From: Litoditis marina
Lineage: Eukaryota > Nematoda > Chromadorea > Rhabditida > Rhabditidae
Length of the DNA: 64,000 nucleotides
Direction of reading: 5' to 3'
NCBI GenBank assembly: GCA_964036275.1
Contig: OZ038435.1
Coordinates: forward strand, 7,239,687 to 7,303,686
Shown here: piece after piece, positions 12,714-40,189 of the stretch
Position numbering within the stretch: the stretch's first letter is position 1
How the letters are laid out: each line of letters begins with the position of its first letter
Notes under the pieces: model-generated
The model's database searches: none
What the model was told of the DNA's origin: nothing
Seen by the model: only the letters and a program-made list of their open reading frames with translations
Made by a program: the position numbers and the translations under genes

Positions 12714-13265
12714 CTGGAAAAAATATAACAACAATTTGAACTAGAGAACGCTGTAGCACAACCAAGTGGGAGACGCTTCAGACAGTGGGAAGCTCAAAAT
12801 AATATGTGAGTACTCATATACACAAAATAAACACGTTCGAAAACTGAAAACAATCCATAGTTTTGGACTGTGCGCATTTTTAATCGATGAAAATAAAGTT
12901 TGAACGAATTTGCGCCTCCCGCATTTTGGTGCATACCGTAAGATATTTTTTCGCTGAAGGACTCATTGTGGCGCGGCACGTTTCTGGCGCGCGCGGTCGC
13001 GTCGCGTACTCCAGCCGCGAATTTTAATGTTGACGCAATGCCGCGATTTCGAATTTTTACGAAAGTTTTTCATATGTTTTTTTTTCGTTACATTTCTCTT
13101 ATTTACGCGGCTATTGTTTTTCTACTCCGTTTTGGTTCCATGTGGAACGTCAGTGTATTTTCTGTATTCATCAACTTTTTTTCAGGTTCACTACTATTTT
13201 GATTTCGGCATGGGAAGAAATTATTATGCTTAGTCCCTACTATTTGGTCACTTTCAACTGTTTGT
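12714..13265. promoter_or_regulatory. Candidate bidirectional promoter between HAT1 and KANSL1-like gene
   Basis: The two start codons face away from each other across about 550 bases. The middle (12969-13025) is a GC- and CpG-rich patch (GGCGCGCGCGGTCGCGTCGCG) in otherwise AT-rich DNA. This is inferred from gene orientation and composition only. No TATA box or mapped start site is evident. Confidence 0.4.
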
Positions 13266-16200
13266 ATGGGACTGAAGCCGAATATTCTTACTGTGTATCT
13301 GAATCATACTGTGATGGAACATGAATCACCTCTAATGTGTGAATCCGCTATGCATTTAAAAGAAGACTCAACTTTCCCAACCGGCTCTCCTCTTTTGGGT
13401 GAAGGTTCGGAAAAACGTATTTACAACTCGAACGGACAGGGGCATAATGGCTTTCGAATGCACCCGGAGAAGCATGTACCCGCAACCCTTCCTCTTCAAG
13501 TTGAGATAAATGGTTTCAAGCAGGCGAGTTCGACTTACTTTCTGCAACTCTTCTTTGTAGCTTAAAAATATGTTGATACAATGTGGATATTGAGTTGTAC
13601 CGAAGCATACCACGTGATCGTTTTTTTAAATACAAAAACAGAGCGCGAAATACGATTCACCTGGTACGAATTTTAGCGATCCTCAGCCAATAGCGGCCTA
13701 TTAACAGCCGAGATGGCGCTTCGCGGATTAGCGTTTCGTAAGGCGTCTACTAGGCTGAATTTCCACACAGTTATCGGCATGACCAACTATTTTCTGCCGT
13801 TGTTCAAAAAAATTTCTGTTCACTTTCTGTGAAGATTCTTAACTCAAACCCTCAAACCGACCCTATGCCACCTACTCAGGCGACCGCTTGCACCGGTACA
13901 GCACCAGTACAGCTGGAAAAGTGGGCGGAGCGCACCGGTGCGTACCGGTACGTACAGGGCAAAAAGTCGATAATTATCAAATTCATTGGTATAATGACCA
14001 ATTTTCGAGCTTTTTTCAATTGTTTTTTTGTCTAACTTCACTTCAGAAGTAGTTTCCAATATTCTAGAAATGAAATAATCACTTCGCTGTTTTTATAGCT
14101 AATGATTACTCTTTTTCTGCATGTGATTTAATCATATGTGCATCGCAATAATGTATAATATGAAAAATGAGAACCTGATGTTGTTGTTGTTACCATGAAA
14201 GCAATACACACGTTAACGAATGAATCTATCATTTAAACATGCATATATTGAATATAAAGAAAGCGAAATAGTTGTTCTTCAGTCGGATAGATTGGAAACT
14301 ACTTCTAAAGTGAAGTTAGACAAAAAACAATTGAAAAAAGCTCGAAAATTGGTCATTATACCAATGAATTTGATAATTATCGATTTTTTGCCCTGTACGT
14401 ACCGGTACGCACCGGTGCGCCCCGCCCACTTTTCCAGCTGTACTGGTGCTGTACCGGTGCAAGCGACGTCTAAGTATGGCTTGAAAATTATTGCATCTGT
14501 TTTAGTCGCCATTTTCGGAGTGCTTGTCTCCCAATGCTGAAACGAATTCGCTGTCTTCTGGTTCATTACAAATGTATGGAACCGACAGGAATGGTTCGGC
14601 ACCCCTCTCTCGGCCAAGTCAGTTGGAGGGATCTCAATCAGCTGCACACGCTCATATTGGTGCACGTGAGTCTTACATATTTTGATTGTTAGACGCAACG
14701 AAATAAATCTATCAAATAAACATGTTAATGATTCTGGCTGCAAATATCAGCTGCGTTGTTTTTTATAGAAAGAATTACATTCATGTTTCGGGTGATAGGT
14801 GATAAAATTGGCAACATTTTGCTATTCCGCTGCTCAACTTTGTTGTTCAGGGTTTGCACTACAACCGAATGGGTCTCCTTCTACACGTGGGTTGAAGAGT
14901 GCGCTATACACTCCTGGTGATCCGAGCCCATCTAGGTTAGCAAGTTTTTTTTTGTTTTTTTTTAATGCAGCGCTTCGCTATTGTTTCGAAGTTCCTGTTT
15001 CACAATGAGAATCTTAGCATGAAGCTTTTGGTGTAGCCGCATACACGATGTTAATTAGAATTATCTTTAACGGACCTGGTAGTAGTATTAAAATTTTTGA
15101 AATTCAATTTACATCAAAATATCGTGAAATACAAGGATTTAATGCTAACACCAGAATACAAAAGTCTAAAACGATACAACGAAGATTCCACTGGTTTTCG
15201 CTGATTATACTCTGCTTTTCCTTAGTGAAATGCTTTATTATTAGCTGCGAAATCTTTCAGCCCGTCGTTCGGAGGACACCGGAAGGACATAGAAGTTGCG
15301 AAACGACGAACTGTTGCCGAGAAGGTGGCTCGCTGGAAAGATCAACACTCACTGTCTTTTCTCGTACCACAGGTATTATTCACGTTTCGAAACATGTACA
15401 TGATAAAACAGTGTATGGAGTTTCTTGGTGTACGGTGTCTCAACTGGTCACAGCTGCTGTTTATAACTGCTGCTGCTGCTGTATACTGTAACAATTGCTT
15501 TAATGCTTCTCAAAGATGTCTTGGTCATATTATGGTTTTTTTTAGCTTACTCTCAAAATGTCAACGCCTGAAGAATAACTAATATACTAATATTTCACCT
15601 GGTCCTTCGAAAGTGTTTTCTTAAAAAGATAAGGTAGTGAGAAAATTACAGTATTCTGTGTTCAACCTACTGCATCACTGTCGTTTTCATTATTTAGTAA
15701 TTGTGTTTTTAGTGCGAGCAGTTGACTCCTACACAGCTTGCGATAATGGCACGTCGGATGAGAGATGGCTTGCCTTCTATACTGAAGAAGTATGTTTTCG
15801 AAGAGGAAGAACCAGCTCGCAAGATTCTGAGACAAGATGCAAAGAACGGCGAGTACGACGAAGAAACTGATGTCTCGGACATCGAGATGGAACCCTGCAG
15901 GTATTTCTTCTTTATTATAATTTCGAAGTTTGTGAGGATTGAAGTTCTATATCAGTTTTAAAATATGAACATATTTTTTTTCGTCACAACTTCTTGATTG
16001 GCAGTGTTTACTTACTACTATCTTCTATCTTTCCGGATTATTATCGCAGCCGACCAATCGGTTTTACTTTCCACGAGTGTATCGCTTCATCGTAGTACTG
16101 AATGTAAGCAAACGCGGGTCTACCCCCATACACCAGCAAGGTTGTCCGAATAGTCAGAAAATTTCGAAAAACGGACTTCTTTTCAGTCGAAAACATGAGA

Positions 16201-19200
16201 ATTGGTCTACTTTTGATTAAAAAATTCTAAATTTCCACGTGTTCAAATCTGAAAACGGCTTACTCTTAGTCGCTTAGTCAGACCTTACTGGTGTATGTCT
16301 ACCCCTATACCGCTTCAAAACTGAATGAGGTGCTCCGGGAGATCGACAACTTTCATTCATCAAAAATCACTAAATGTTGAGAGGATTTCAATTTTGTTTG
16401 TTTCCCTTTCGTTCTAGAAGTTGTTTTCAATCTATATGATTGAACAGTTTTTTTTTTGTTTCCACGCAATCTTGGTTTGATCAGCTGATCAAAAATAATT
16501 CATTAGTTTACGTTCGAATTGACGTATCAACTAGACTCATCATTACTCCACCATTATACATTATTGATGCACGCGTACTATGGTTAAAATGTTAGTAGAT
16601 ATAAGGAATAGAAACACCTAAACGATCTATTACTATATCAGATCGAACACATCTCTAAAGTTATTTTAAACCAGAGAACGATGAAGAATTCTCTCAAATA
16701 AGTCATTTTGGTCATTTCCGCATAAACGTTTTCGATTTCTTTATTCCTCGGGTGCCTTGCTCACTTTTGAGGCGGTACAGGATTTACCCAGGTTAACGCG
16801 TCGTCTCGGTGGTTGTTCGTCTGCATTACAAGTTCAAAGTCCCCAAAAGTGGGGAACTATTAGGCTACTGGCCATTGCGGTCCTGCTTTAACATGTCGCC
16901 TGTGTTTATCTCTTGATTATTCTCGCTTTATAGAGTCGATATTGCCAAAGTGCGATGGTGTGAAACAAAGGTTCGACATGGAGGTGCTCAGGCTAAGCTC
17001 AACGCAGAACTGGAGAACAAATACTCACAGTTAGAGTATCTGAAGAAGGAGGTTAGTTCTCTAAAACATGTATTCACGTTTAATTTGAGCTTCTTGCGCA
17101 TTTTGCTTTTGTCTTTCTTTAAAATATGCCCTGATTGAGAAAAAAATATCACCATGGACTTGGACACTTTCCATTTATTATCTTTTCAAATGAATCCGAC
17201 TTAGCTGATGATCTTTCTGTCATTTGGCTACGAGATGGAGAGATTGATAAGATGATTATAATAATTATACATTTTTACAGCTGGGCGCCGTTGACCAAGA
17301 GGCGGAATCATCAAGGCTAACGTTTCAATTTTCTGAAGAGTCGTCGGCTCGCTGTACCCCTTTGATGAGCTGGAAAGCACGGCGAATCTTGCGGCACAAA
17401 TTCCCGTATGTCTGTTTATCTATATTTTTTTCATGAAAGTTTAGGGTATTATATATCGTTATAACTACTTCAAAACAACACAAATTGGCTATGGCATAAC
17501 GATTTATGTTCTTTTTTTCATCAATTTGTATATGTTCATTTTTTGAAGACTAATTCAGTAGTAGTGTTTCGCCTGTCAATTATCTTCTTATGTTCTAATT
17601 AACAAATGAATGGGTCTGGGCTAGTAACAACAACCACAACCCTTCTCCGTGTTGAACTAGTACGCCGTCTGTTTGAGCCGCTGAATCACCAATAAACTAG
17701 TTTGTATTGCAATTCAGAGCAGCTTTGCAAACTTTATTTTTTTTCAGAGATTGTAATGCTAATGCTGTCGACTATTCCCTCATGAAACCCTCAACATCTT
17801 CATGTCATAGATCATGGACCGACGCACGCTTCAATCCGAAGTTATCATTACCAGAAGGTCGGTTACAGAAGAAGTAATACAACGGCGCTTCTTAAGATAG
17901 AACTCATACTAAACAAACAAGTTGTACCCTTTCTGGCACATTTTTCATATTCTTGCTCATGTTCACCCAATGGACTGGCAGTATTGTGAGATTGATGACG
18001 TTTTCATAGCCGATGTGTCAGTGTATGAAACACTAACTTCATTATTTCAGCGAATCCCATAGAACGGCGCATGCAGTCTTACGGGCATTCATTATCCTTA
18101 GTTCCTTCGGTTACCATCCGAAAAAGAACCGATAAAGCTGTCTGGCTCAATACCACGGAAATGAATGAGGTTGGTTTGTTGCTTTCTCACTTCTTCGTTT
18201 CTAATATATATCATGAATATAAACTTTCTACATTACAGATCATCAGAGAATTATATAGTTAATTATTCATCTCTAGTGATGACATCAAGTATATAACTAA
18301 CCTATTTCATATTCGCGAATGTGGCGGACATCATTTTTTTGCTGTTTATTCGCGAGTCTCAGCATTTGTTTTCGGTGTCTGTACTTGAACCGTCTTATTA
18401 AAGGAGAGGCAGCGTAATGGTTGGAACCGATTCGCCGTGAAAGAGCAACGAAGGTTACGAGAGGAAGGTCGCTCGTTTGACAATAAATCAGGAAACGAAA
18501 GTAGCGACTACGAAGACACTGATCAGTCAGATGATGAATATGTCCCCAAGGTAATAAACTTTCTCTACTTTAATATTTTTTGTTCGTATTTTTCTTAGTA
18601 ACAAAATGATTGTCACAACAACAACAAATTCCTCATAGAATATGTGATTTTGCTCACGGTTTCTCTGACGAACTGTCTGGTAAATGGGTGTAGCTTTTTT
18701 GCATGCTAATGGAAAACCATTTCTTCTTGTTCGAAGCTATGCTGATTATCTCTATTATGTTGTATGGGATCTGCCCGGGTGAGCTCAAAAATCTAGTTCT
18801 GACTGCTGATGTTTATGTCATTTCAGACTCAGTCAGTTTCGAAGTATCGTAGTGGTAGCGAGAGGAGACGACGTGGAAGGCCGCCCAAGGGAAGAGAAGG
18901 AAAAGATCCACCGCTGCCGCTCACCAAGGTTTTTATTTTCATCTGCACTTTCAAGTTGTTGTGAAAAAAATGTTATACCTTTACATTACTAACACTAGAA
19001 TACTTGAATTTCTTGCATCCCTCTCTCTAATTAATAAATATGATTTCGAGTTTGACTGTATCTCAATTGCGTTGCCCATCTCCCAGTTTCTTCGAATTTG
19101 GCTTGCTTTGACCAAGACTGCAATAAAAAATATTGGGATCGTTTTAGATTGGCCGTCGCTCGAGCGTGGCCAGTTCTTCAAGATCAAGGCATTATGAATT

Positions 19201-20214
19201 GGACGAGTATGTACCAGATATTGGTACTGCTCACCTACCTCAGAAAGTTGATTATAAGGTGAGTATTAAGCGAAAGAATATACAACTAGGTGCTCTAGAG
19301 CAGTTTTCCTGGCTCTATTCTCACGATCCTTGCTTTATTTCTGCCCGTACATTTTATTGAATGTAGTTATCAATAATTGTACTACTTATATTACTCATCG
19401 TTTTTTGTTCAGGAGATTGCGATTCCCAGCTGGCATTCGTTGGCGACAGCAGAACTTCACCAGTTGGAGTCCACTGGGTGTGAAACCTGTGCCTGCTGCA
19501 ACTTTGACCTGATATTATCGATTGCCCAGAAACATCACATTCAGGAGTATGAAGAGAGGAGGCGATTTCAGGTACTATCGTTTGTCAATGTTATGCTCAC
19601 CTCTTACCTTGACCATCGGACGCAAAATACATATTTTTCGTTGTTTGAAGCATGCTTCAAGCAAACGCTTCGTTAATCCATTTTGTTCTGTTATTGTGGA
19701 CGAAGATAGCGCTGGTTCAATGAACCAAATTATTAAATGTTCGCTAAGAAAAATTTGAAGGTACCTATAACTGTCGAAAATCTCAATGCGAGATAAACAA
19801 AAGTGTCTTGTCCCTATAATATAATGCTCGAAATTATTACATGGCGGCTAATAAACAAGAGACCGTTTGTAGTTTCCTGTCCGGTATCTTCTTTACCTGC
19901 TGCGGGAAGGCTAGATTGCACTCAAAATATTGAATTATTATTTAGAAGTGCTAACGTATTGTGGGGGTTCTTAGATCAATTTTTTTTTCTGCATCTCACT
20001 TTTAAAGTGTCTTCAGGCTTATCGCGACAAAGCAGCCCGAGACAAGGCTGAGCGAGAGCATTCTGTCATTGGTTCGGATCCTCCGTCTGGTCAGCATACT
20101 CCCCAGCCAGTAGCCTCGTTGCCATTATTCGAACAACAATCTCTATCCTGTCCTTCACTTATTCAGAAATCCTCATCAGCCAAGCCTTATTCGCCTAGGC
20201 AATTTATTGTCTAG
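13266..20214 (+). CDS. KANSL1: KANSL1/NSL1-like subunit of the MOF (KAT8) NSL acetyltransferase complex, PEHE domain (663 aa)
   Basis: Fourteen exons: 13266-13523, 14506-14665, 14851-14935, 15261-15372, 15713-15900, 16934-17051, 17281-17405, 17748-17857, 18051-18169, 18404-18550, 18827-18928, 19148-19258, 19413-19571, 20017-20214 (stop TAG). Phases agree at every junction. Recognition rests on the C-terminal PEHE-type region, residues about 524-610: YELDEYVPDIG, then VDYKEIAIPSWHSL and EYEERRRF, as in KANSL1 (TPSW, then KYEEREK). PLMSWKARRILR (exon 7) resembles the KANSL1 SWRKRRL motif. Residues 268-307 can form a coiled coil. RRGRPPKGR (489-497) is an AT-hook. The N-terminal third is low-complexity and not recognisable. 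The family binds KAT8 through PEHE and activates H4 acetylation. Intron 1 has a GCGAGT donor. Exon 1 and its ATG (13266, or in-frame 13314) are the least certain part. Confidence 0.82.
13885..14465. mobile_element. 581-bp foldback element with ~175-bp inverted arms (KANSL1 intron 1)
   Basis: The left arm 13885-14060 begins CGCTTGCACCGGTACAGCAC. It is repeated inverted at 14291-14465 with only a few differences, around a 230-bp spacer. It contains nested GCACCGGTGC and TACCGGTACG palindromes. It ends 40 bases before exon 2. Confidence 0.92.
16127..16297 (-). mobile_element. Family-C TIR element, copy 3 (KANSL1 intron 5)
   Basis: Inverted copy: CATACACCAGCAAGGTTGTC to ACCTTACTGGTGTATG. Confidence 0.8.
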
Positions 20215-20285
20215 TTCTCCACAACTTGTACAAACACTAATTTGATCTACCTTAAGTGATGAGTTGATTTTAATGGTTCCTTGGA

Positions 20286-20291
20286 AATAAA
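20286..20291 (+). terminator. AATAAA polyadenylation signal of KANSL1-like gene
   Basis: A canonical AATAAA lies 72 bases after the stop codon, in the sense of transcription, and fits a short 3' UTR. Confidence 0.6.
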
Positions 20292-21153
20292 TCAAATTTC
20301 TGGTTTCACATTATCCGTAAGAACAAGTTGGTGTTTGATTTAGTTTATTTATGTTTCTCTTGTTTGTTATCATCCGGTGAACCATGTGCTACTAATAGGA
20401 GGGTCATGCTCTATGGCACATAATACGATTTTGTGCTGGGTGCACGCTCCCATGCTTCTTGGCGTAATTTCTTATCGGAATAAGCTATGTTCTTGCTCCA
20501 TTCCGATAGTGTGGACATAGTGTTGCCTTTTTTACATAGTTGTAGATGCAGTATACTTATTACATGTTTGGTGTCGTTGTCATTTTGTATGTTATAATAG
20601 GTCATGCCCCGTTCTCTGAATTGATCCTCAAATACATCATGTATATATGTATTATCTAGCGTCTGTTTTTAAGAAATTTCACTGCAATATGTGTGCATGG
20701 ATTGAGCTAAAAAGTTGAGATTGTCCAACTTTGGTATTTTGGTGTGAACAGTTGTGTGCACATTCTCTAAATTTCTATTCAGTACGTCTGCTTATTAGCT
20801 GTCCATTATAATGTACTGATGTTGCTGTTAAAATTTCATATTTTATAAAGTGACGCATATTCTTATGTACTTGTTCTTGGTCTATGAGGTAATTTACCAC
20901 ATGTTATTTGTTTGCACAGAATGAATTCGGGCTTGTCACCGAGGTTTCAAGGACGTGAAGTCATGTTTTTTATATCGAGGTAATGTTATATTCTTGGATA
21001 ACCAAAGCAGCTTTCTTCAAAACACTAAACACTTCCTCTCCTGATCTCCTGCAAAGAGCATTAGTAGTTGGTCACTGAGTAATAACAGAATGTCTTGTCT
21101 TGAACACGCACCTTACTACAGTAATATTTATCTGTTTGCGTTGAAGATAAACC
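20292..21153. other. KANSL1-YME1L1 spacer
   Basis: About 0.86 kb between two plus-strand genes. It is AT-rich. I see no open frame with splice signals and no recognised repeat. It should contain the YME1L1 promoter and 5' UTR. Confidence 0.5.
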
Positions 21154-30710
<9,557 letters not shown>

Positions 30711-32191
30711 ATGACTCTTCTCCTTCCCATCGTCTTCCTTTCCATTTGTATCGAGCAGCTGGCAGTATGGTACTCACATTTCAATTGAAGCGCCTCTTGT
30801 AGTTTGTAGTTTACTTTCCATAAGACAGTAAGGATGATGAATCGGATAATTTCAGAAATTATACTTCGACAAGTAAGGTTTATGAATAGCAATTTACAAG
30901 TTTAACAAGTGAGGAACCTTTTGCATTTTTCGGACTGTTTAGCTTTTGATTTGAGTAGCGCGCGGATTATGTCCAGTATTCTATGATTCGTTCAATTCAG
31001 TGAAACCGTACTGTCAGATTCTCGTTTACGTAGTAAGGGTGGTATAGCATTGTTTTCTCTGCCACCTCTATTCCTCTGAGTCAGTTTTTGGTTCACTTTC
31101 ACTACTCGTTTCCATAATTCAGCACTGATTTCATGTTTCCTCTTCGAAAAAGGCTGTACATTCTGAGACCCATTTGTAGTATCTCTTTCTAAAGTGCAGT
31201 AATCTATGTTTTGTGTACAACGCCCTGTCATTTCGTTCATTTTACTAGTGTTTTGAGATGTTTTGGTTCTCTCAGATACAAGCCGGTAATTTAGAATGGA
31301 TACTTTATAGAAGAATAGATAATCTAAATTGTAGTCACTCATAGAATATGTAGTGTGACTTTATTTATTGACAAAACGTGTGATGTGGATATCAATGAAT
31401 GAAGTTGATTTTTGTGTTTTGCTTTTACCCTCTCTCTCTCCCCCCTCTCTTTCCTATTCCCCCTCTTCCTCTCCGGGCATTCCCATATCGATCTCATGCC
31501 TTCGTTCGTTCCTAATCCACGCAGTCCAGCTCCCTCTTATAATCACGCTCCCGCTCTATTATACTCCCTTTCACTCATAGTCGTCACCATTCCTACGTCG
31601 ACACGCACAGTATACATACCCTTCTAATGATTTAGTGGAAACATTATAAAATGACGTTCCAGAAGGATTTGGAATGCATGTTATATGGAATGTGTAATAA
31701 ATTGGGTACATCATACCAAAGTCTGAAGTCTCCAACACAATCATGGTATAAACTTATTTGGAATTTCTTAATAAATATTGTCATGAAGGAAAGATAAAGA
31801 CTATTCATAGCCACTTACAGTTGACCAACTTTTTTGATAGCAACTTTCTAGAAAGTTTTTGTTTCTGCACAATTTTCTGCATTCTGCACATTTTTACCAG
31901 GGTGAGCACATATAGAACGGTATCAAACATATTTATTTCAGCTGAAGTTCTCACAATGTTCATAGTCTTCAAACTATAATATTCATTGATCAATCTACAA
32001 TTATATTATTCCCACGTTTTGCCTTTTTATTCAGAACGGGAACCAATTCAAGTTGTTTATGTTTGACACGGCGTTCTCAACAACAGCTTCATAAAATAAG
32101 GAACTCGCGTCCTCGATTTTAGACGCTCCGCAAATGATTCGCGTGAAAATAAGCGCGATACGCAGCGAAATAGTACTCTGACCGTGCCAAA
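30711..32191. other. YME1L1 3' flank, no gene seen
   Basis: AT-rich spacer after YME1L1. A (CT)n-rich patch lies at about 31425-31480. AATAAA at 31697-31702 could serve a long YME1L1 3' UTR. Open frames here are short and lack splice context or recognisable motifs. Confidence 0.5.
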
Positions 32192-32566
32192 TTGCAGTGG
32201 GATACAGTGTCCCGCCACGAAAACTTTGTGGACGGAGTGCAATACAAGTTTAATCGCAGAAATTACTGTAGGCGAGAACGCCGTGTTGAATTGAGCAAAG
32301 CTGGCGCCGTTCCTCTCTTTCTGGCCACATGTCCAATCTGCGGTCGGTTATTGAATTTGGCCCGGTTGAAGAGTCATTTTCATCCCACAGCGATCCAATT
32401 ACCTTTTCCACAGCAAATGGCCGGAATTGCCCTGAAAACAAAACGATACACAACGCGTACCCCGTCGCTAGTACGCTGTTTTTGTGAACGGAACAGAATG
32501 AATATATATGGAAAAAAACCTGCTCAAATCATCAATATAACAAAGTTATCACAGATTGGATTTTGA
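32192..32566 (+). pseudogene. Possible THAP-like/zinc-finger transposase remnant (open frame, no ATG)
   Basis: A 124-codon frame opens with TTG, not ATG. It contains SRHENFVDG, then about 20 residues on SKAGAVPLF, and then CPICGRLLNLARLKSHFH. The HFVDG and AVPxxF order recalls a THAP domain as found in P-element-type transposases, but the expected second cysteine pair is not intact. The CxxC...HxH stretch could be a chance zinc-finger match. I read it as a decayed transposon fragment at best. Confidence 0.2.
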
Positions 32567-32685
32567 TTACTCTAGCTCCGAACAATCTAAGGTCAACTAT
32601 TTCGTTCTCTCTTCCTCTCAATGTTTACCCGTGGCCGCATTCATGAATTTTGAATTAGCGCAAATAATCCAGGCCAGAATTTTTA

Positions 32686-32808
32686 TTAAAGCAGGGCGAT
32701 TATGTGGACCGATCCCGTGTCAACGGTCCTTTGAACTGCAAATGAGAATGTATTACAGTTTAAAGGACTGAAACGTTGGGTTTGGACCACATAACCGTCC
32801 TTCTTTAA
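32686..32808. mobile_element. Family-A palindromic MITE, copy 8 (upstream of STK32)
   Basis: TTAA-bounded; core CTTTGAACTGCAAATGAGAA is slightly diverged. Confidence 0.9.
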
Positions 32809-32873
32809 GAGCAGCTATATCTGTTGTTTGTAGTTCGCTCTTGCATTCCGCTTCAAACAATCAAAACCATAAT

Positions 32874-33008
32874 TATACTAGAAGTAGAAGGAATAGCCAC
32901 GTAAAGTTCGCATTCTAATGAGGCATCGTGCCATTTGTCGTTGACCCGTTTCTGAGTTCTGCTGTGTTGAACATGTTTCATGTCTCTGTGCAATTGACTA
33001 ACAGTATA
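32874..33008 (+). mobile_element. Family-B TIR element, copy 2
   Basis: Same ends and interior as copy 1; TATA on both sides. Confidence 0.8.
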
Positions 33009-33359
33009 CTCTCGCTCAGCGAAGATCGGTTTGATGTGCTTTTTCTAGTTCAATCCTGCGTTTTGGCTTTTTTTGTGACTGAAAATAGTTCAAGTTACTT
33101 TTTTGAACGACATGGTTCAATATCAATAAATAACAATTCTGATTTCTATTCGACAGTTTTTGTCTTTCGTTTTCACCTGCACAGAAAGTATATATTCAAA
33201 AAAAAAACAGTTCTTATTATCCCTGTTTCTCTCGGGTTGATTCTGTTCTATGGTTAGATATATGTGGCTATTTGTAGTTTCATTAATCCCCTCAGGTGGT
33301 ATTTTTGTTGTATGTGTTACTGCTATTGTTATTTGTATAGGTTGTGTTATAGGTTTAGT

Positions 33360-33535
33360 TGGACCGTTGTGGACACCGCACCATCGCTTTTGTAAGGGGC
33401 GGGGTTTGGCGGCCAAATCATCTGGGCATCTTTGATCTACACACTCTCTAATCTTTGGCAAGTAATCGACTACCGCTCGCCCCTTATCGTTCGATTAATG
33501 AGCTCTTTGCTGTCTTTCTCGAAAAATAGCGACTA
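33360..33535 (+). repeat. Family-P dispersed repeat, copy 3
   Basis: CCGTTGTGGACACCGCACCA and GATCTACACACTCTCTAATC match copy 1. Confidence 0.6.
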
Positions 33536-33598
33536 TATAGGTTGTATATGTGGTTATTTGTTTGCTGCCTCTCAGGTCGTGGTGTCTATGTCCCTTCT

Positions 33599-38878
<5,280 letters not shown>

Positions 38879-39282
38879 TGGATCCCCGTGGGGTAATGGT
38901 CGTCGTCAGATGGGCTTACATGGAGTACGATCTCGGGAAATTCCCAGCCAGTCGGCCAGTCACTTTCAGTCACGAGAGATTGTGCAGATCACAGGGACGC
39001 AGACTGCACACAACCTCATTGACCGCCGCAATTTCTCGCTTTTTCAGCCGACGCAACAAATTGACGCAAACTTTTCTGCTGGACTGGCATTGTTCTTAAC
39101 ATTTGTATTATTGATCGAGATGTTTTGGCAACAATTTTTCTCTCTGAGTTCATCACGTGTGTTCTGAAGCTATACAAATAAGAATACCAGCCAGGTTAAT
39201 TTTTTACCGGTTAAAATTCTCACCAACTCATTTGTGCTTTCTAAATGATAACTACCTGATTACAAATTGTTATTATTCCAAT

Positions 39283-39400
39283 CAAACCATGTTAACCTTT
39301 ATCAATACATCTTCGTGATTATAATGATTCGATATTTGTTTATAGATTATTTATAATAAAAACGAATTATAGATTTGTTAACAACGATACACGTTACCGG
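39283..39400 (+). repeat. Direct duplicate of STK32 last-intron sequence (38451-38570)
   Basis: Both copies contain CCATGTTAACCTTTATCA, then GATTCGATATTTGTTTATAG and ACGAATTATAGATTTGTTAA. They differ by only a few substitutions over about 115 bases. Confidence 0.85.
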
Positions 39401-39442
39401 AAATTGAAAACAGCAGAAACTACACAATAATATAGTCTTTTT

Positions 39443-39605
39443 CATTCCTACTGAGACTCCTACAGTAGGATTTCGAAACTTCCGAGCCGTTTTCCTCACT
39501 CACTTTTGATCGGAAAGGTTGAGGATTTTTGGACCTCATTCTCGTACTCTTCACAACATCGTTCGGAAAGTTTGTAAGGCTACTGTAGGAGTCTCAGTAG
39601 GAATG
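39443..39605. mobile_element. Short TIR element CATTCCTACTGAGACTCCTACAG
   Basis: The left end CATTCCTACTGAGACTCCTA is the exact inverse of the right end TAGGAGTCTCAGTAGGAATG. About 163 bp. A diverged relative is at about 50698-50900. Confidence 0.85.
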
Positions 39606-40189
39606 GTGTGAACTATATGTTACGAGACACAATATGAGATATTTAGATATAGGAAACTGATTTTTTCTCAAGTTTGTTATTCAAACTTCATGAATCATGT
39701 ACAATTTCAATAAACTTTCAATAATATTCTAGCTAGACCAGAATTCTTGAAATATTCTCTGAAGTATGACCATCTCTGTAAAATCACCGAAGAAAATGTT
39801 CGGGATAATACCCCATACTTTTCTAGGAGGCCGACGGCCAATTTCCCACTTTATACTCGCAAATTGTTAGCTGAGAAACGTGATGTCTACAAAACATTCT
39901 CTTGTTTCTCTACGCTCACAAAAAAAAACTCCGACCCGGACAAATCAAACCTTCTCGCCAAGCAATTTTCCTCTGTTTACGCGCTCACACATGTAGTGTC
40001 ACATTTAATATTGGTCCGTAAGTAATACTTAAGCTAAAATGGAAGTTATAAAAACTGGATGAAAGTACAGAGTCAAGTTTATAGATGTCGATAAACAACG
40101 AAGTTTTTTCACTAGACGCTGGATTTTTATCACTAATAGGGGTGTCTAACGGATGCTGTGTTTGAACGTGTGTGTTCCAGTTGGAAACT

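Larger units (their letters stand above)
32567..33598. other. Upstream region of the STK32-like gene
   Basis: This contains a family-A MITE (32686-32808), a family-B element (32874-33008) and a family-P repeat (33360-33535). An acceptor (CTCTCAG) at 33575 precedes the kinase start ATG, so a 5' noncoding exon probably lies in this stretch. Confidence 0.5.
38879..40152. other. STK32 3' flank with a duplicated intron segment
   Basis: 39283-39400 repeats 38451-38570 (the last STK32 intron) almost base for base. 39698-39745 also matches 38780-38820. A family-P repeat (38885-39080) and a TIR element (39443-39605) lie between. I see no gene here. Confidence 0.7.

Noticed and set aside
13844..14743. 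Minus-strand frames with CTGTAPVQLEKWAGRTGAYR-like peptides repeated at 13.9 and 14.4 kb
   Set aside because: The identical peptides come from the two arms of the foldback element, and the rest covers KANSL1 exon 2 in antisense.
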